Below, piece by piece: positions 1 to 9,900 of a stretch of DNA of 64,000 nt. Under the pieces are notes generated by a model. The model did no database searches and had not been told where the DNA came from. It saw only the letters and a list, made by a program, of their open reading frames with translations. The stretch is from contig NZ_LMKA01000024.1 of the NCBI RefSeq assembly GCF_001421435.1, positions 1-64,000 on the forward strand. Reading direction: 5' to 3'. How positions within the stretch are numbered: position 1 is the first letter of the stretch; each line of letters begins with the position of its first letter. Made by a program: the position numbers and the translations under genes. The stretch is from Chryseobacterium sp. Leaf201. GTDB taxonomy: Bacteria > Bacteroidota > Bacteroidia > Flavobacteriales > Weeksellaceae.

Positions 1-45
1 CCTCTTTTTCCTGTGCTTAAATGGGGTAAAATCCATTTCTCTATT

Positions 46-140
46 TTATATTTGCTAATGAGTTCCAGATTATTAGTCTTTTAAATTGCAATCCAAAATT
101 GCTAATTTTCTCTGAACTCTCTTTCTAAATAAGTTTAAAC
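46..140. repeat. Inverted partner of a diverged repeat at 1857-1952
   Basis: The reverse complement of this stretch resembles 1857-1952. Both contain GTTTAAACT, then AGAGTTC.GAGAAAAT, GGATTG and GGAACTC.TTAG at matching spacing. The similarity was aligned by eye and is imperfect. The two copies bracket the DUF2931 array in opposite orientation. They may be decayed ends of a mobile element or copies of an old gene, but no intact reading frame is visible in either and I cannot name a family. Confidence 0.45.
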
Positions 141-222
141 AGCTTCATTGTCAATAATTATTTTATTTTTTGATATTAATGATTTTGCTTATGAATAGTT
201 TTGGCATTGCTATATCTTTTTC

Positions 223-464
223 CTACAACCAATCCATATTCTTTACCCAACCACTGTCAAAATCCATAAGAGCTCTATGTCAGGCATTTCAAAAATTCAC
301 TTTTACATCTCCAACTGGATAATACTTTGGAGCAGAAATCTCAGGCTCCCAACAGTATTTATATTTTTGACAGAAGGATAATAATAAATTAAGAAATATC
401 ATAGGCAACCACATGATGTATATAAATCTCCCTTTTTAAGGCGGATCATTATATTCTTTTTCAT
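223..464 (-). pseudogene. Broken DUF2931-like lipoprotein gene copy
   Basis: An ATG at 464 aligns with the start of the intact copy at 1632, but the frame closes after 21 codons. The conserved segments are still readable in other frames: W-E-P-E-I-S-A-P-K-Y-Y-P (intact copy W-E-A-G-I-S-A-P-K-Y-Y-P), then a separate piece M-D-F-D-S-G-W matching A-F-D-S-G-W. The rest of the gene is missing or unrecognisable, so this is a truncated, frameshifted remnant. It lies downstream of the intact gene on the same strand, about 1.17 kb away, as expected for a tandem duplicate. The decay involves several indels and stops, so a single sequencing error cannot explain it. Confidence 0.75.
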
Positions 465-655
465 CAGTAAAATGTGGCATGTTTGCGTAAGCGAAATTAT
501 AATGACCCAGCAGATCTGCTAAAGGAAGGTCGGAATTTGTTGATAAATGTACAAATTAGAATGAAACAGGCTGTTAATTTTTAAAAGCCCGTTTATAAAA
601 TTAAGGAATAAAATACTCTATTTCTGTAGCATAACCATATTCATTATTTTTTTTC
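300..655 (-). repeat. Direct repeat unit, copy B (partner 1466-1822)
   Basis: This stretch matches 1466-1822 at an offset of about 1167 bp. The shared unit holds the 3' end of a DUF2931 gene, a spacer, a 3' gene tail reading L-L-G-H-Y-N-F-A-Y-A-N in another frame, and the start of the next DUF2931 gene. Matching runs include cggaatttgt (531 and 1699) and gaaattataatgacccagca. This copy is the more damaged of the two; its tail frame ends early, right after E-Y-N-D-P-P. Confidence 0.8.
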
Positions 656-1632
656 TCTTCTACTGTCGGGTGTTTATTTTTAAATCTTAGTATTTTTTCT
701 TTTGTGCTGTTTGTAACTAAATAAAGCGTTGCATCTTGGTCATTATCATCAATTTCCAACTTAAAAATAATTGTATTTAATCTTTTTTTTTCTACAAAAC
801 TTTTAAAACTTTTTGGCATAATAAATTTGGAACAATAGAAAGTTTCTTTTGATTTATCACGCCAACCCAATTCAAACTCCACAGGTAATTTCCAAATGAA
901 TTTTTTCCATATTCCTATCCCTTGCTTAAATGTACCATCTTGCGAAGTGTAACTAAATCCTATTTCTCTTTTATTGGGTTTATTAAAATCAAAATACATA
1001 TCATACTCTTTTTCATTATTTGCCCATGCTTCATAAGGAATACCGTGGTGTTGCCAGTAGGTGTAGGTATTTCCCCATGTTTTAAAATCTTTTGTTTTTA
1101 AGCCAACTCCTACACTTTCATCTTTATAGCCTTTCAAGTGCCTTTTTGCCACTTCTATATTTATATATTCATTTGCTTTTTGATCTAAAGCTTGGACCCA
1201 AACCCGTATCCAGCCTCCCGGTGCCATACCAACCACCAAATGTCCTAAATTGTCTCCGTCATCAAGATTATATTCATTAAACAAATCCTTTATCTTTTCT
1301 TGTGGAAGTGATACTTTTCCTTTAAACCCTTTACCATCTACTACACTGTAATAATCTATGTACACTTCTTTCGGAGTATCTTTCCATTTTTCTCCTACCA
1401 CCGCTCCATATGTGTTCCCCCAACCGCTATCAAATGCAATATTAGCCCCATTCCCAGCATTCCCAAAATTTACATTTCCCGCTACAGGATAATACTTGGG
1501 AGCGGAAATCCCCGCCTCCCATCTGTATTTTTTTTTGTTGCAAGAATGTAAAAAACTAAGACTTATCATAAGCATCCAAAACAGGTGTGTAGTATTCCCT
1601 TTTGTAAGGAGGATCTTTGTATTCTTTTTCAT
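601..1632 (-). CDS. DUF2931-like secreted lipoprotein
   Basis: Predicted 343-aa lipoprotein. The chosen start at 1632 gives M-K-K-N-T-K followed by a hydrophobic stretch and S-F-L-H-S-C, a lipobox-like cysteine; the frame extends eight codons further upstream, but that part overlaps the tail of another gene and does not improve the signal peptide. The mature part opens with the W-E-A-G-I-S-A-P-K-Y-Y-P segment typical of DUF2931 proteins. From memory of the family, these small lipoproteins often sit next to type VI lipase effectors and may act as immunity proteins; nothing here proves that. The start overlaps, in another frame, a tail ending in P-V-L-D-A-Y-D-K-S, consistent with a lost upstream effector gene. 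It is the only intact copy in a tandem array. Confidence 0.75.
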   Translation of the reverse strand: MKKNTKILLTKGNTTHLFWMLMISLSFLHSCNKKKYRWEAGISAPKYYPVAGNVNFGNAGNGANIAFDSGWGNTYGAVVGEKWKDTPKEVYIDYYSVVDGKGFKGKVSLPQEKIKDLFNEYNLDDGDNLGHLVVGMAPGGWIRVWVQALDQKANEYINIEVAKRHLKGYKDESVGVGLKTKDFKTWGNTYTYWQHHGIPYEAWANNEKEYDMYFDFNKPNKREIGFSYTSQDGTFKQGIGIWKKFIWKLPVEFELGWRDKSKETFYCSKFIMPKSFKSFVEKKRLNTIIFKLEIDDNDQDATLYLVTNSTKEKILRFKNKHPTVEEKKNNEYGYATEIEYFIP

Positions 1633-1723
1633 CGGTAAAATGGGGTACGTTTGCATAAGCGAAATTATAATGACCCAGCAGATTTGCTAAAGGAGAGTCG
1701 GAATTTGTCGATAAATTTACAAA
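1556..1723 (-). pseudogene. 3' tail of a lost upstream gene overlapping the DUF2931 start
   Basis: An open frame of 55 codons ending with TAG at 1556 reads ..P-L-A-N-L-L-G-H-Y-N-F-A-Y-A-N-V-P-H-F-T.. and overlaps the start of the DUF2931 gene by 77 nt in a different frame. The same peptide is encoded near 435-550 in the other repeat unit, so it is the conserved C-terminus of a protein whose main body is absent. A C-terminal effector remnant retained in front of each duplicated immunity-type gene would explain it; this identity is inferred. Confidence 0.55.
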
Positions 1724-1767
1724 TTAGAATGAAACAGGCTGTTAAAAATAACAGCTCGTTTATAAAA

Positions 1768-1822
1768 TTAATGAATAAAATACTCTACTTCTGTAGCATA
1801 ACCATATTCATTATCTTTTAAC
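1768..1822 (-). pseudogene. C-terminal fragment of a third DUF2931-like copy
   Basis: The reverse strand reads E-Y-G-Y-A-T-E-V-E-Y-F-I-H then stop, matching the C-terminus of the intact protein (E-Y-G-Y-A-T-E-I-E-Y-F-I-P). Nothing homologous continues upstream of it, so only the extreme 3' end remains. Confidence 0.75.
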
Positions 1823-2406
1823 AAGTTAAATATTACTTATTGCTAAATATTAATTTGTTTAAACTAATTATATAAAAAGAGTTCTGAGAAAATCGGTAAC
1901 GTAGGATTGAATAAAAACTGAAATTCGGGAACTCCTTAGTAAAGATAAAAAACGTCAGGTGAGATAACTGCAACAAAAAGAAATTTATAGGAATATCAAA
2001 GCCCAGCCCCATACTGTATATTTGATAAGAAATACTTTGATCGGAGCTTTTAAAGAAGGATTAAAACAAAAAAGCTAATGCATGGCTCGATAGTTTTAAA
2101 TATTATTAATAAGATATGAAATATTGAAAATCAGATAACTAATCTACATTATCTTGCTTTTTTTCATTTTGTTCCTTAGAAAACTAAAAGTTTAAACAAG
2201 TTCAATAAATACTTTTAAAAGTTTATTTAGTAGTAATTAACTATTTGAATATCTTTGATTTCCTATCAAAGCAAACTTTAAAACGTCAGGAATTAATATA
2301 ATCTTAAATGTTTTAAATAAGTTCAGACAGGCTCATTTTAAAAAAATTAAACAGCTTTCCAACCTATTTGAAATTTTATGCATCTATACAAGTATAAAGC
2401 CTGATT
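1823..2406. other. AT-rich non-coding stretch with decayed sequence
   Basis: No open gene is visible. Positions 1857-1952 are the inverted partner of 46-140. Short readable peptides further on, such as F-K-E-G-L-K-Q-K-S just before 2080, suggest a decayed gene, but stops interrupt every frame. The sigma-factor promoter must lie near the right end; I find no clear TAnnTTTG element there. Confidence 0.5.
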
Positions 2407-2925
2407 ATGGAACGAGAGCTCTTATTGGAATGCCAGCGGAACAACCGCAACGCACAGCGGAAAGTCTACGAAAAGATGGCCGGAAAGCTGTATGCGGTCT
2501 GTAAAAGGTACCTGAAAAATGATGAGGATATCCAGGAAGCCTTGGCGGATACTTTTTATAAGATCTTTACTAAAATCAGCCAGCTTCAGAATCCGGATAT
2601 TTTTGAAGCATGGGCCAGAAAAATTGCGGTCAATGAATGCCTGCAGAAATTAAGGGCCACAAAACAGCTGCACATTTCCCTTGAAGATGACCACGCTGTT
2701 TCTTCTGATTCAGCAGCCGATACCGTTTCCTTTGAAAAAGATATTCTAAGCCTGCTCAGATTTCTGCCGGAAGGCTGCCGGGCCATCTTCAATCTTTTTG
2801 CCATCGAAGGCTATCCGCACAAGGAAATTGCCGCAATGCTGTCCATCAGTGAAGGGACTTCAAAATCCCAGCTGAATGTAGCGAGAAAAAAACTTCAGGA
2901 ACTTCTGGTTCACCATAACATCTAA
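2407..2925 (+). CDS. ECF-type RNA polymerase sigma factor
   Basis: 172-aa sigma-70 family protein of ECF size. Region 2 spans about residues 15-75, with the Y-L-K-N-D-E-D-I-Q-E-A-L-A-D-T-F helix typical of core binding and -10 recognition. Region 4 spans about 118-167, with the helix-turn-helix G-Y-P-H-K-E-I-A-A-M-L-S-I-S-E-G-T-S-K-S. There is no region 1 or 3. The next gene starts 11 nt downstream and encodes a single-pass membrane protein, so the two are probably a sigma/anti-sigma pair. The likely target is the downstream envelope operon, which is an inference from position. Confidence 0.92.
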   Translation: MERELLLECQRNNRNAQRKVYEKMAGKLYAVCKRYLKNDEDIQEALADTFYKIFTKISQLQNPDIFEAWARKIAVNECLQKLRATKQLHISLEDDHAVSSDSAADTVSFEKDILSLLRFLPEGCRAIFNLFAIEGYPHKEIAAMLSISEGTSKSQLNVARKKLQELLVHHNI

Positions 2926-2936
2926 CTTTTAAGACA

Positions 2937-4043
2937 ATGGAAAACAATCACGATATCGATAAAACGTTCAACGAAGCTTCTAAAAATTCAGAAGAGCCGG
3001 CGACTTTTCCTGGTTTTGACAAAGTCTGGAATGCGGTTGAAGAAAAATTAGATAAAAAACAGGATAAGAAAAAAGCATTTCCGATATGGATTCCCTACGG
3101 TATGGCAGCCTCTTTATTAATAGGATCAGGTATTTTTTACTTCAGTGATAAAAAAGAAGACAGAAAAGCGGCACAGCCGGTAATTGCTAGGAATATCGTA
3201 GACTCCCAAAAAAATACAGATGCCGTTGTGCCTGAACATATCCGGAAACTGGACAGCATGGTAAAAAGCAACATACAGGATGAAACTTTACCGGCACCTT
3301 CAGAAAAGATTGCTTACGAAAACGTTCCGAAGCTTTACACACCCCCTTTATCCTCTCCCGTATATGAAATGACGGTTCCGGCTTTTCAGGCAGATGCTGT
3401 CTCTGCTTCCAAAGAAAAACCAATGGATACTGTAGCAAGGCAGAATCTGGAAGAAGTAATTACCATGGGAATCAGAAAAGAAAAAGCTTCTATGGTAAAC
3501 GCCATGGCTTCATCCGTTAAAAAGAAGGCATCTGACTTTAATGCTGTTGCAGATACGGCAGAAGTACTATACCCGAATTCTACATTTAACCTGAATGAAA
3601 AAGATAAAGAACCGGAAATTTTAGCCTACAATAAAGAATATGTAAACCGGAATAAAGCCGTTGCCTCCGCTTCCGTTCTTGGAAATAAAGTGGGCAGTAA
3701 AATGGATTTTAATACCATTTCGGGTGTCACTCCCGGGCTCAGGATCAATTCGGTTTCCGGAGCGAAGGGCTCAGGAAATGTAAATATTTCAATACGGGGT
3801 AATGCTGGTTCCGGGGCCAATCCTCTGGTTATCATTAACGGCGTACCTGCCGATATCGAAGTGTTCAAAAAACTGAATCCGGAAAAAATCCAGTCAGTAC
3901 AGATTTTTAAAGGTGAAAAAGCCGTTCCGGTTTTCGGGGCCCGTGCCTCCAACGGAATGATAGTCGTAGAAACCAAGGATATTTCAAGAAAAGAAAAAAA
4001 GAAACTGAAAAAGCTTCTGGACGATCATCTGCTCAAAAAGTAA
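2937..4043 (+). CDS. Single-pass membrane protein with TonB-plug-like C-terminus, probable anti-sigma factor
   Basis: 368 aa. Residues 1-49 are a charged cytoplasmic segment, 50-69 a transmembrane helix, and the rest should be periplasmic. Residues 171-178 read L-E-E-V-I-T-M-G, a variant of the SusC-type 'EVVVTG' motif. Residues 255-348 resemble a TonB receptor plug domain: G-L-R-I-N-S-V-S-G, then N-I-S-I-R-G, P-L-V-I-I-N-G-V-P-A, I-Q-S-V-Q-I-F-K-G and G-A-R-A-S-N-G-M-I-V-V-E-T-K. There is no beta-barrel. It follows the sigma gene by 11 nt and is closed by a terminator, so it probably senses an envelope partner and restrains the sigma factor. The domain reading is by eye; the anti-sigma role is inferred. 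Confidence 0.75.
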   Translation: MENNHDIDKTFNEASKNSEEPATFPGFDKVWNAVEEKLDKKQDKKKAFPIWIPYGMAASLLIGSGIFYFSDKKEDRKAAQPVIARNIVDSQKNTDAVVPEHIRKLDSMVKSNIQDETLPAPSEKIAYENVPKLYTPPLSSPVYEMTVPAFQADAVSASKEKPMDTVARQNLEEVITMGIRKEKASMVNAMASSVKKKASDFNAVADTAEVLYPNSTFNLNEKDKEPEILAYNKEYVNRNKAVASASVLGNKVGSKMDFNTISGVTPGLRINSVSGAKGSGNVNISIRGNAGSGANPLVIINGVPADIEVFKKLNPEKIQSVQIFKGEKAVPVFGARASNGMIVVETKDISRKEKKKLKKLLDDHLLKK

Positions 4044-4084
4044 CCGTCACCTGTAAACCTAATACCCATTCACCATACCTTTCC

Positions 4085-4124
4085 GGAAAAGCAGTTTCTC
4101 CGGAGACTGCTTTTCCATTTTAAT
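4085..4124 (+). terminator. Intrinsic terminator after sigma/anti-sigma pair
   Basis: A perfect 11-bp stem, GGAAAAGCAGT (4085-4095) with ACTGCTTTTCC (4106-4116), a 10-nt loop, then ATTTTAAT. It separates the two regulatory genes from the receptor/macroglobulin genes. Confidence 0.85.
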
Positions 4125-4134
4125 CACCATCAGA

Positions 4135-6903
4135 ATGAAGAAAATCTATATCCTGTTTACTTTGTTTACAGCCACTTTTTTTCTTGCTCAGAACTCCCAG
4201 CTGTATTATTCAGGACCGTTTTTAAACGGTAAAAATAAACCTCAGAATTTTCTGAAGGTATACAATAAAACAGCGGTGTCTATGAACTGACCGATGAAAC
4301 AGGCTCTGCAATTATTGCCGGAAAGCCTTTTGATACGCTGGTATGGAATGCCGGTAAGAATCAGGCAGTTATTCAGACGTATCAGCTGAGGGAACTTAAA
4401 GATATTCTTCAGTCCCGGGTTAAAAATGAGGAGGTGAAAAATATGTACAGCAAAGCCTATGACAGTCTGGTTTCAAATAAAAACAATGATCAGTACAGCA
4501 TCGAAAGTACCCGCACTGCTCTCAGCGGAAAATACAACCGATACTTTTGGAAAATAAAAAGCATCAGGCAGAAGAATGACACGCTGTATAAAATCAGGCC
4601 GCTTGATCAGGAACATCTTATCATCAACGGCAGTTTTACCACTTCATTTGATATTAAATCCAGAAATGCCATTCCACGTACCCAAAGCAGATTTGTCCAG
4701 GGAAGGTCTGAAAACGGATTATTGGTATGGAAAGGTCCCGAAACCGGTGAGCTGTTCAGTTTCGGACCGGATATTTCCACACTGGCATTTGATCATCAGC
4801 CTTATGAATATGACGGGAACGGTCGGTTAGTCGGTCTTACAGACGGAGCCCTCACCTGCAAAAGCCTATAACAATGATGTTTTCAGAACAGCGGCAGGAT
4901 TTAATAATCAGCTCAAGATCAGTGCCTTTTTAAAAAGAGATTATAAAGAGACGTTTCGGCTGTCCGTAGACCTGGGCCAGCAGAAAGACCAGATGTATTT
5001 TGCCGATGAGTTTAATATGATCAGTTCTTTCAAGACCAAACTCAGTTCAGATTTCAGTGGTTATATTGTAAATCTGGCATTTAGCTATGATAAAAACAAA
5101 GCCACTCATGCCAACCGGATCGCACTTTTCAACAAGGTGTACCAGAATGCGCTGCTCACTCCGGTTTCTTTTTCAAATACGCAAAATCTGTTGAGGCCGG
5201 ACGGTTCGCAGAGAAGCTACAGCCGCTTTGCAGACAACCCGGGATTTCTCCTCAGTCAGGAAGATAAATACAGTTACCACAGCAACCGCAGGCAGTTCAG
5301 CCTGAATGCAGCAAAAAATTATGAGAATCTTAAACTGAATGTTAACCAGTCCTATGAAAGCGACCGCTTCCTGAATGTTGATCGTTACCGGCCGTCCACA
5401 TACGGATTCATCAGCGGCCTGCTCAATGAAAGAATGCAGGACAATGCGCTGTACAGCTCCAATATTTCCGGGAACTATTCATTGGGGGATTATGGTTTTA
5501 AAAACACTTTTGGGATCAGTTTTATCTTAAATGATCATCACGCCGAGGTATACAACAGTTTAGCGGATAAGCAATACAGCTATCAGAGAACCTCTCAGGA
5601 TTACCTGTTTAACTACAGCCTGGAAATGCATGAAAATGATCTTGAGATCGGGGCGGACCTTGGAAATTCACTGTACATTTCCAATACTTCCCTTAAAAAC
5701 AGCTACTGGCTGCCCAAAGCGAATGCCTACCTGATTTTTAAAGATGTTTTTAACTGGCAGCGGTTTGATTTTAAAGTTCTCGGTGCTTACACTGCATTAA
5801 GTTCCGAACCTGATCTCACACGCTCTTATGCTTCATACGCAACAACCTTACTGAAAGCGGAAAATGCCTATCAGTATTTTCCGGTCAATGAAGCAGAGTC
5901 CTTTCGCAGGCTTTCAAATATCAACACCAAAGAATGGAAAATAGGGTTCAGATTGAATTTGGGATACAAAATCAGTTTCGAAGGGGAATATTTCCGCCGG
6001 AAGATTCTTGATGATGTTTTTCCGGTATATGAAAACACTAAGCTTATCTTAAAAAATATGGCGGATCACACCTACAGCGGATGCGAGTTTAATTTTTCCT
6101 ATACTAATTTAAGGATCGGTTATAATCTTCTGAGTACGCAGAAAATATCGTTTTTCAAGTATCAAAATAGAGCAGACCGGGTGGAAAACGGGTATAATAA
6201 CCTTGCCATTTGAGGTTTCAGTGATCTGTATAAAACATTAACGGAAGGCCAGGTTTTAGGTGCCGTAATGGGAAGCTACTTCCGCCGGAATGAAATCGGG
6301 CAGCTCATCATTGATGAAAACGGCTATCCTGAAAAAGCGGACGGAATGAAAATAATTGCAGACCCGACCCCTGATTTTGTCATGAAGTTTACCCATAATT
6401 TCAGCTTTAAAAGGTTTACGCTGGATATCAACTGGGAATGGCAGAAAGGCGGCCGGCTGTGGAACGGGACCCAGGCTGTTCTCGATTATTATGGACGTTC
6501 TCAAAACTCTGCAGACAGTCGGAATGTTAAAAACTATGTTTTTGAAGGCGTACAGGCCAATGGAAGTATGAATCAGACTCCTGTGGATTTTTATGATCCG
6601 GACAGGAGCATAACCCAGAACCGTTGGACAAGGTACGGGTACTTGGGTGTTGCAGAAGAATATGTTCAGAAAGCCGACTATGTGCGGGTTAACAGCATTT
6701 CTCTGTCAGCAAACCTGCCGGTTAACCATACCGGAACTTCATTGGTGCTTACTTTTTATGTAAATAATATCATCCTCTGGCAGGCAAATAACGGGGCAGA
6801 TCCCAATCAGAATTTCTACGATCAGGAAAACGGGAAAGGCCTTGATTTCTTTAATCTTCCGTCTTTCACAACGTACGGATGCATGGTTTCATTTAAATTT
6901 TAA
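4135..6903 (+). pseudogene. TonB-dependent receptor-like outer-membrane protein, disrupted
   Basis: A single gene broken three times. It starts M-K-K-I-Y-I-L-F-T with a signal peptide, loses frame at 4267-4270 (one A apparently missing in an A run), continues in a second frame, shifts again at 4849-4851 (apparently one extra C in CCC), and meets an in-frame TGA at 6211-6213, after which the same frame runs to 6903. The middle and C-terminal parts have alternating aromatic/polar strands, and the product would end in V-S-F-K-F, typical of an outer-membrane barrel. The repaired length would be about 920 aa. I could not see a clear plug region; neighbours on both sides carry plug-like domains instead. 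It sits 3 nt before the macroglobulin gene. The two indels could be homopolymer errors; the stop cannot. Confidence 0.85.
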
Positions 6904-6906
6904 AAG

Positions 6907-9900
6907 ATGAATTGGAAAGTTACAGCATATTTAATGTGCATTTTTTTATTTTCAGTGACTGTACTGAACGCGCAGCATCAGTTTGAAGATTTCCGGAAGG
7001 AGAAAACCTACATCCAGACCAGCCATGTTTTTTATAAGCCCGGTGAAACAATGGATTTTAAAATTTATGTAGTCAATGCCCTTGATAACCTTCCTGCAGC
7101 ATTAAGCCGGGTCGTTAATTTTGAGATGACGGATCCATCCGGAAGTGTAGTCAGCAGATCAAAATATGAAATAAAGAATGGGCACGCCGAAGGATATTTC
7201 TCTTTTAATAAGGAGATGAAAGGCGGCATTTACAAAATGAAAGCCTATACCGACTGGATGCAGAATGAAAGCGGGAAAAATATCTTTGAAAAAGAAATTA
7301 CCCTCCAGAAAATCGGGTCTCCCAGGATTCTGATGAAGCTTGATTTTCCTAAAAAAGGATACGGAGCCGGTGATGAGGTACTGGCAGATTTTTCCATGCG
7401 GAGCCTCGCCAATCTGCCGGTTCCTTTTTATGAAGCGGATTTTACTGTAATGCACAACGGTGAAAAGATGTCCGGAGGCAAACTGCTGACCGACAAAGAC
7501 GGAAAACACCGGCTGAAATTCAAGCTTCCGGATCCGTTGAAATCTTCTGATGCACTGCTGACTGTGAAAGTGGATTTTGACGGCTTCACAGAATCCATTT
7601 CACGGAATATCCCTGTTGTCCTGAATAACCTGGATGTGAAATTCATGCCCGAAGGCGGAACTTTGATCAGCGGGATTGAACAGAATATTGCTTTTAAAAT
7701 TGTGGACGAATTTGAAAAACCGGTGGATGCAACCCTGGCTGTTTTTAATCAGAACCATGAAAAAATAACGGAAGTGGCTGCGTATAATTTTGGTATGGGA
7801 AGTTTTAATTTAACACCTGAAAAAGGAGAAACCTATTATGCTAAAGTCCTGAAACCCGAGAATATTACGGACGCTTACCCATTGCCGGATCCGAAAGATG
7901 ACGGCGTTGTCTTTAATCTGAGAAAAGAAAACCGGCAGATTCAGTTCAGACTGGCCGCTAAAGAAGAGAAAACGGTGATGATCAAAGGAGATTTCCGGGG
8001 AAAGGAAATTTATCATCATCAGCTCGTTTTAAAAAACGGCGAAACTGATCTCATGCTTTCTGAAAATGATTTTCCGGCCGGGATCTGCAGGTTTACCGTT
8101 TTTGAAAACAATATTCCCCTGGCCGAGCGAATTGTTTTTACCAATCAGGAACAGCAGCTTAATATTAAGATCAAACCTTCAAAACAGCATTATTTACCCA
8201 GGGAAAAAGTAATCCTGGACATTGAAACAGAAGATCAGAACGGCAGGCCGGTTCCCGCAAACCTTGCTGTAAGCGTAGTTGATGACAAACTCTGGACCTA
8301 TGCCGATGATAAACAGAACCACATTGTTTCCTGGCTTCTGATGGATTCCGAATTACGGGGTAAAATTGAAAAACCGCCGTTTTATTTTGACCCCAAAGAA
8401 GACAAGGCAAAAAAAAATAAAAGCCTCGATCTTGTGATGCTTACCAACGGTTACCGGTATTTTGAACTGATCCCAGAAGTAACTAAGGCTTATAAATACA
8501 AATATCTTCCCGAAAAACGGAACCCCGTCTACGGAATGGTAGAAGATGAAAACAGTAAGCCTGTGAAAGCTGAAGTATTCCTTCTGGAAGAAAATTACAG
8601 CGGAAAAAATAAAATCATAAAGCAGGTTACAGGTGAAAGCGGGGAATTCTATTTTACCGACCTTACTTCTTTTTCGGGGAATTATAAAATCATCGCAAAA
8701 TCTTTTCAGCCCAGGCAGAAGGTTAAAATAAAGATATTAGCCTATAGACTCAATATAAATCCTTTAACCAGGAAAACAATGAATAACATAGATGTTGATG
8801 AGGTGATTATAGAAGCTGTTGAAAAAACCAATGCAAAAGAAATAAAAAACCAAATGCCGGGTATCACAAAACCTGCAGGCATACGCAAGGCAGCTGATAC
8901 CATAAAATCTCAGGAGATCAGCGAAGTTGTGGTAACCGGAGCGTTGGGATTAAAAAAGAAAGAGGCACTTTCAAATTCTGTAACCTTAGTGAGATCGGCA
9001 GAAATCAATAATCCGGGCTATGCTTCGGTGCTAAACGGAAAAGTGGCTGGGCTCCACATTTCCAGCCCGGCAAATCAGATGAACGGAAATGTGATGATCA
9101 GAGGTGCACGTTCGGCTACCAATAAGAGCCCCTTATTTATAGTAGACGGTGTACCGGTAGAGCATTTCAGCCTTAACATCAATCCTGATGACGTCAACTC
9201 AGTAACCGTACTGAAAGACGCTGCCGCAACTTCATTGTATGGCAGCAGGGGGGCAAACGGAGTGATTCTGATCACCTCTGCAAAACACGGAAATTCTACG
9301 ATTAAATTTGATGTTACGCCGGAAACCTATTTTGCAGTCAGTTCCGTTCCGGGAGACAGTCTTACGGTATATGCACAGGCCCGGCAGTTTGCCTATCCCG
9401 TTTACGAAACGGCAAATACCTCATACCGTTTCGATTACCGGGAAATCATTTACTGGAATCCGGTAGTGGAAACCGATAAAAACGGGAAAGCAAAAATTGA
9501 GTTTTATAACTCTGATGCCAACACCACCTTCAGGGTTCTCACAGAAGGAATTTCAGCCAGCGGACTGGTGGGCCGGAATGAAACTGCGTATGCGGCACAA
9601 AGCATGATTTCGATTGATGCCAAAATCCCCCAGTATCTTACGAGGACAGATGAGATGGTGATTCCTGTAGTGATTAAAAATAATTCTTCTGAGACGAAAA
9701 CCATGACGATGAACGTAATAGTCCCAAACCGTGTAAACCTGATGGAATCCGACAGCCTGATCACCTTGAAGCCGTTAGAATCCGGGAGGTTATTGGTAAA
9801 GGTCCGGACAGATGAAACCGTGAATTCAAATATTCAGTTTGTGGTAAGGTCAGCTGATTTCAGGGAAACGGTGATCCTTCCGTTCAGCGTTGGGGAAAAA

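Larger units (their letters stand above)
1466..1822 (-). repeat. Direct repeat unit, copy A (partner 300-655)
   Basis: Better-preserved partner of 300-655. It covers the first ~55 codons of the intact DUF2931 gene, the overlapping foreign tail, the spacer with tttataaaattaa, and, at 1768-1822, the last codons of a further DUF2931 copy. This shows the array once had at least three members. Confidence 0.8.
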
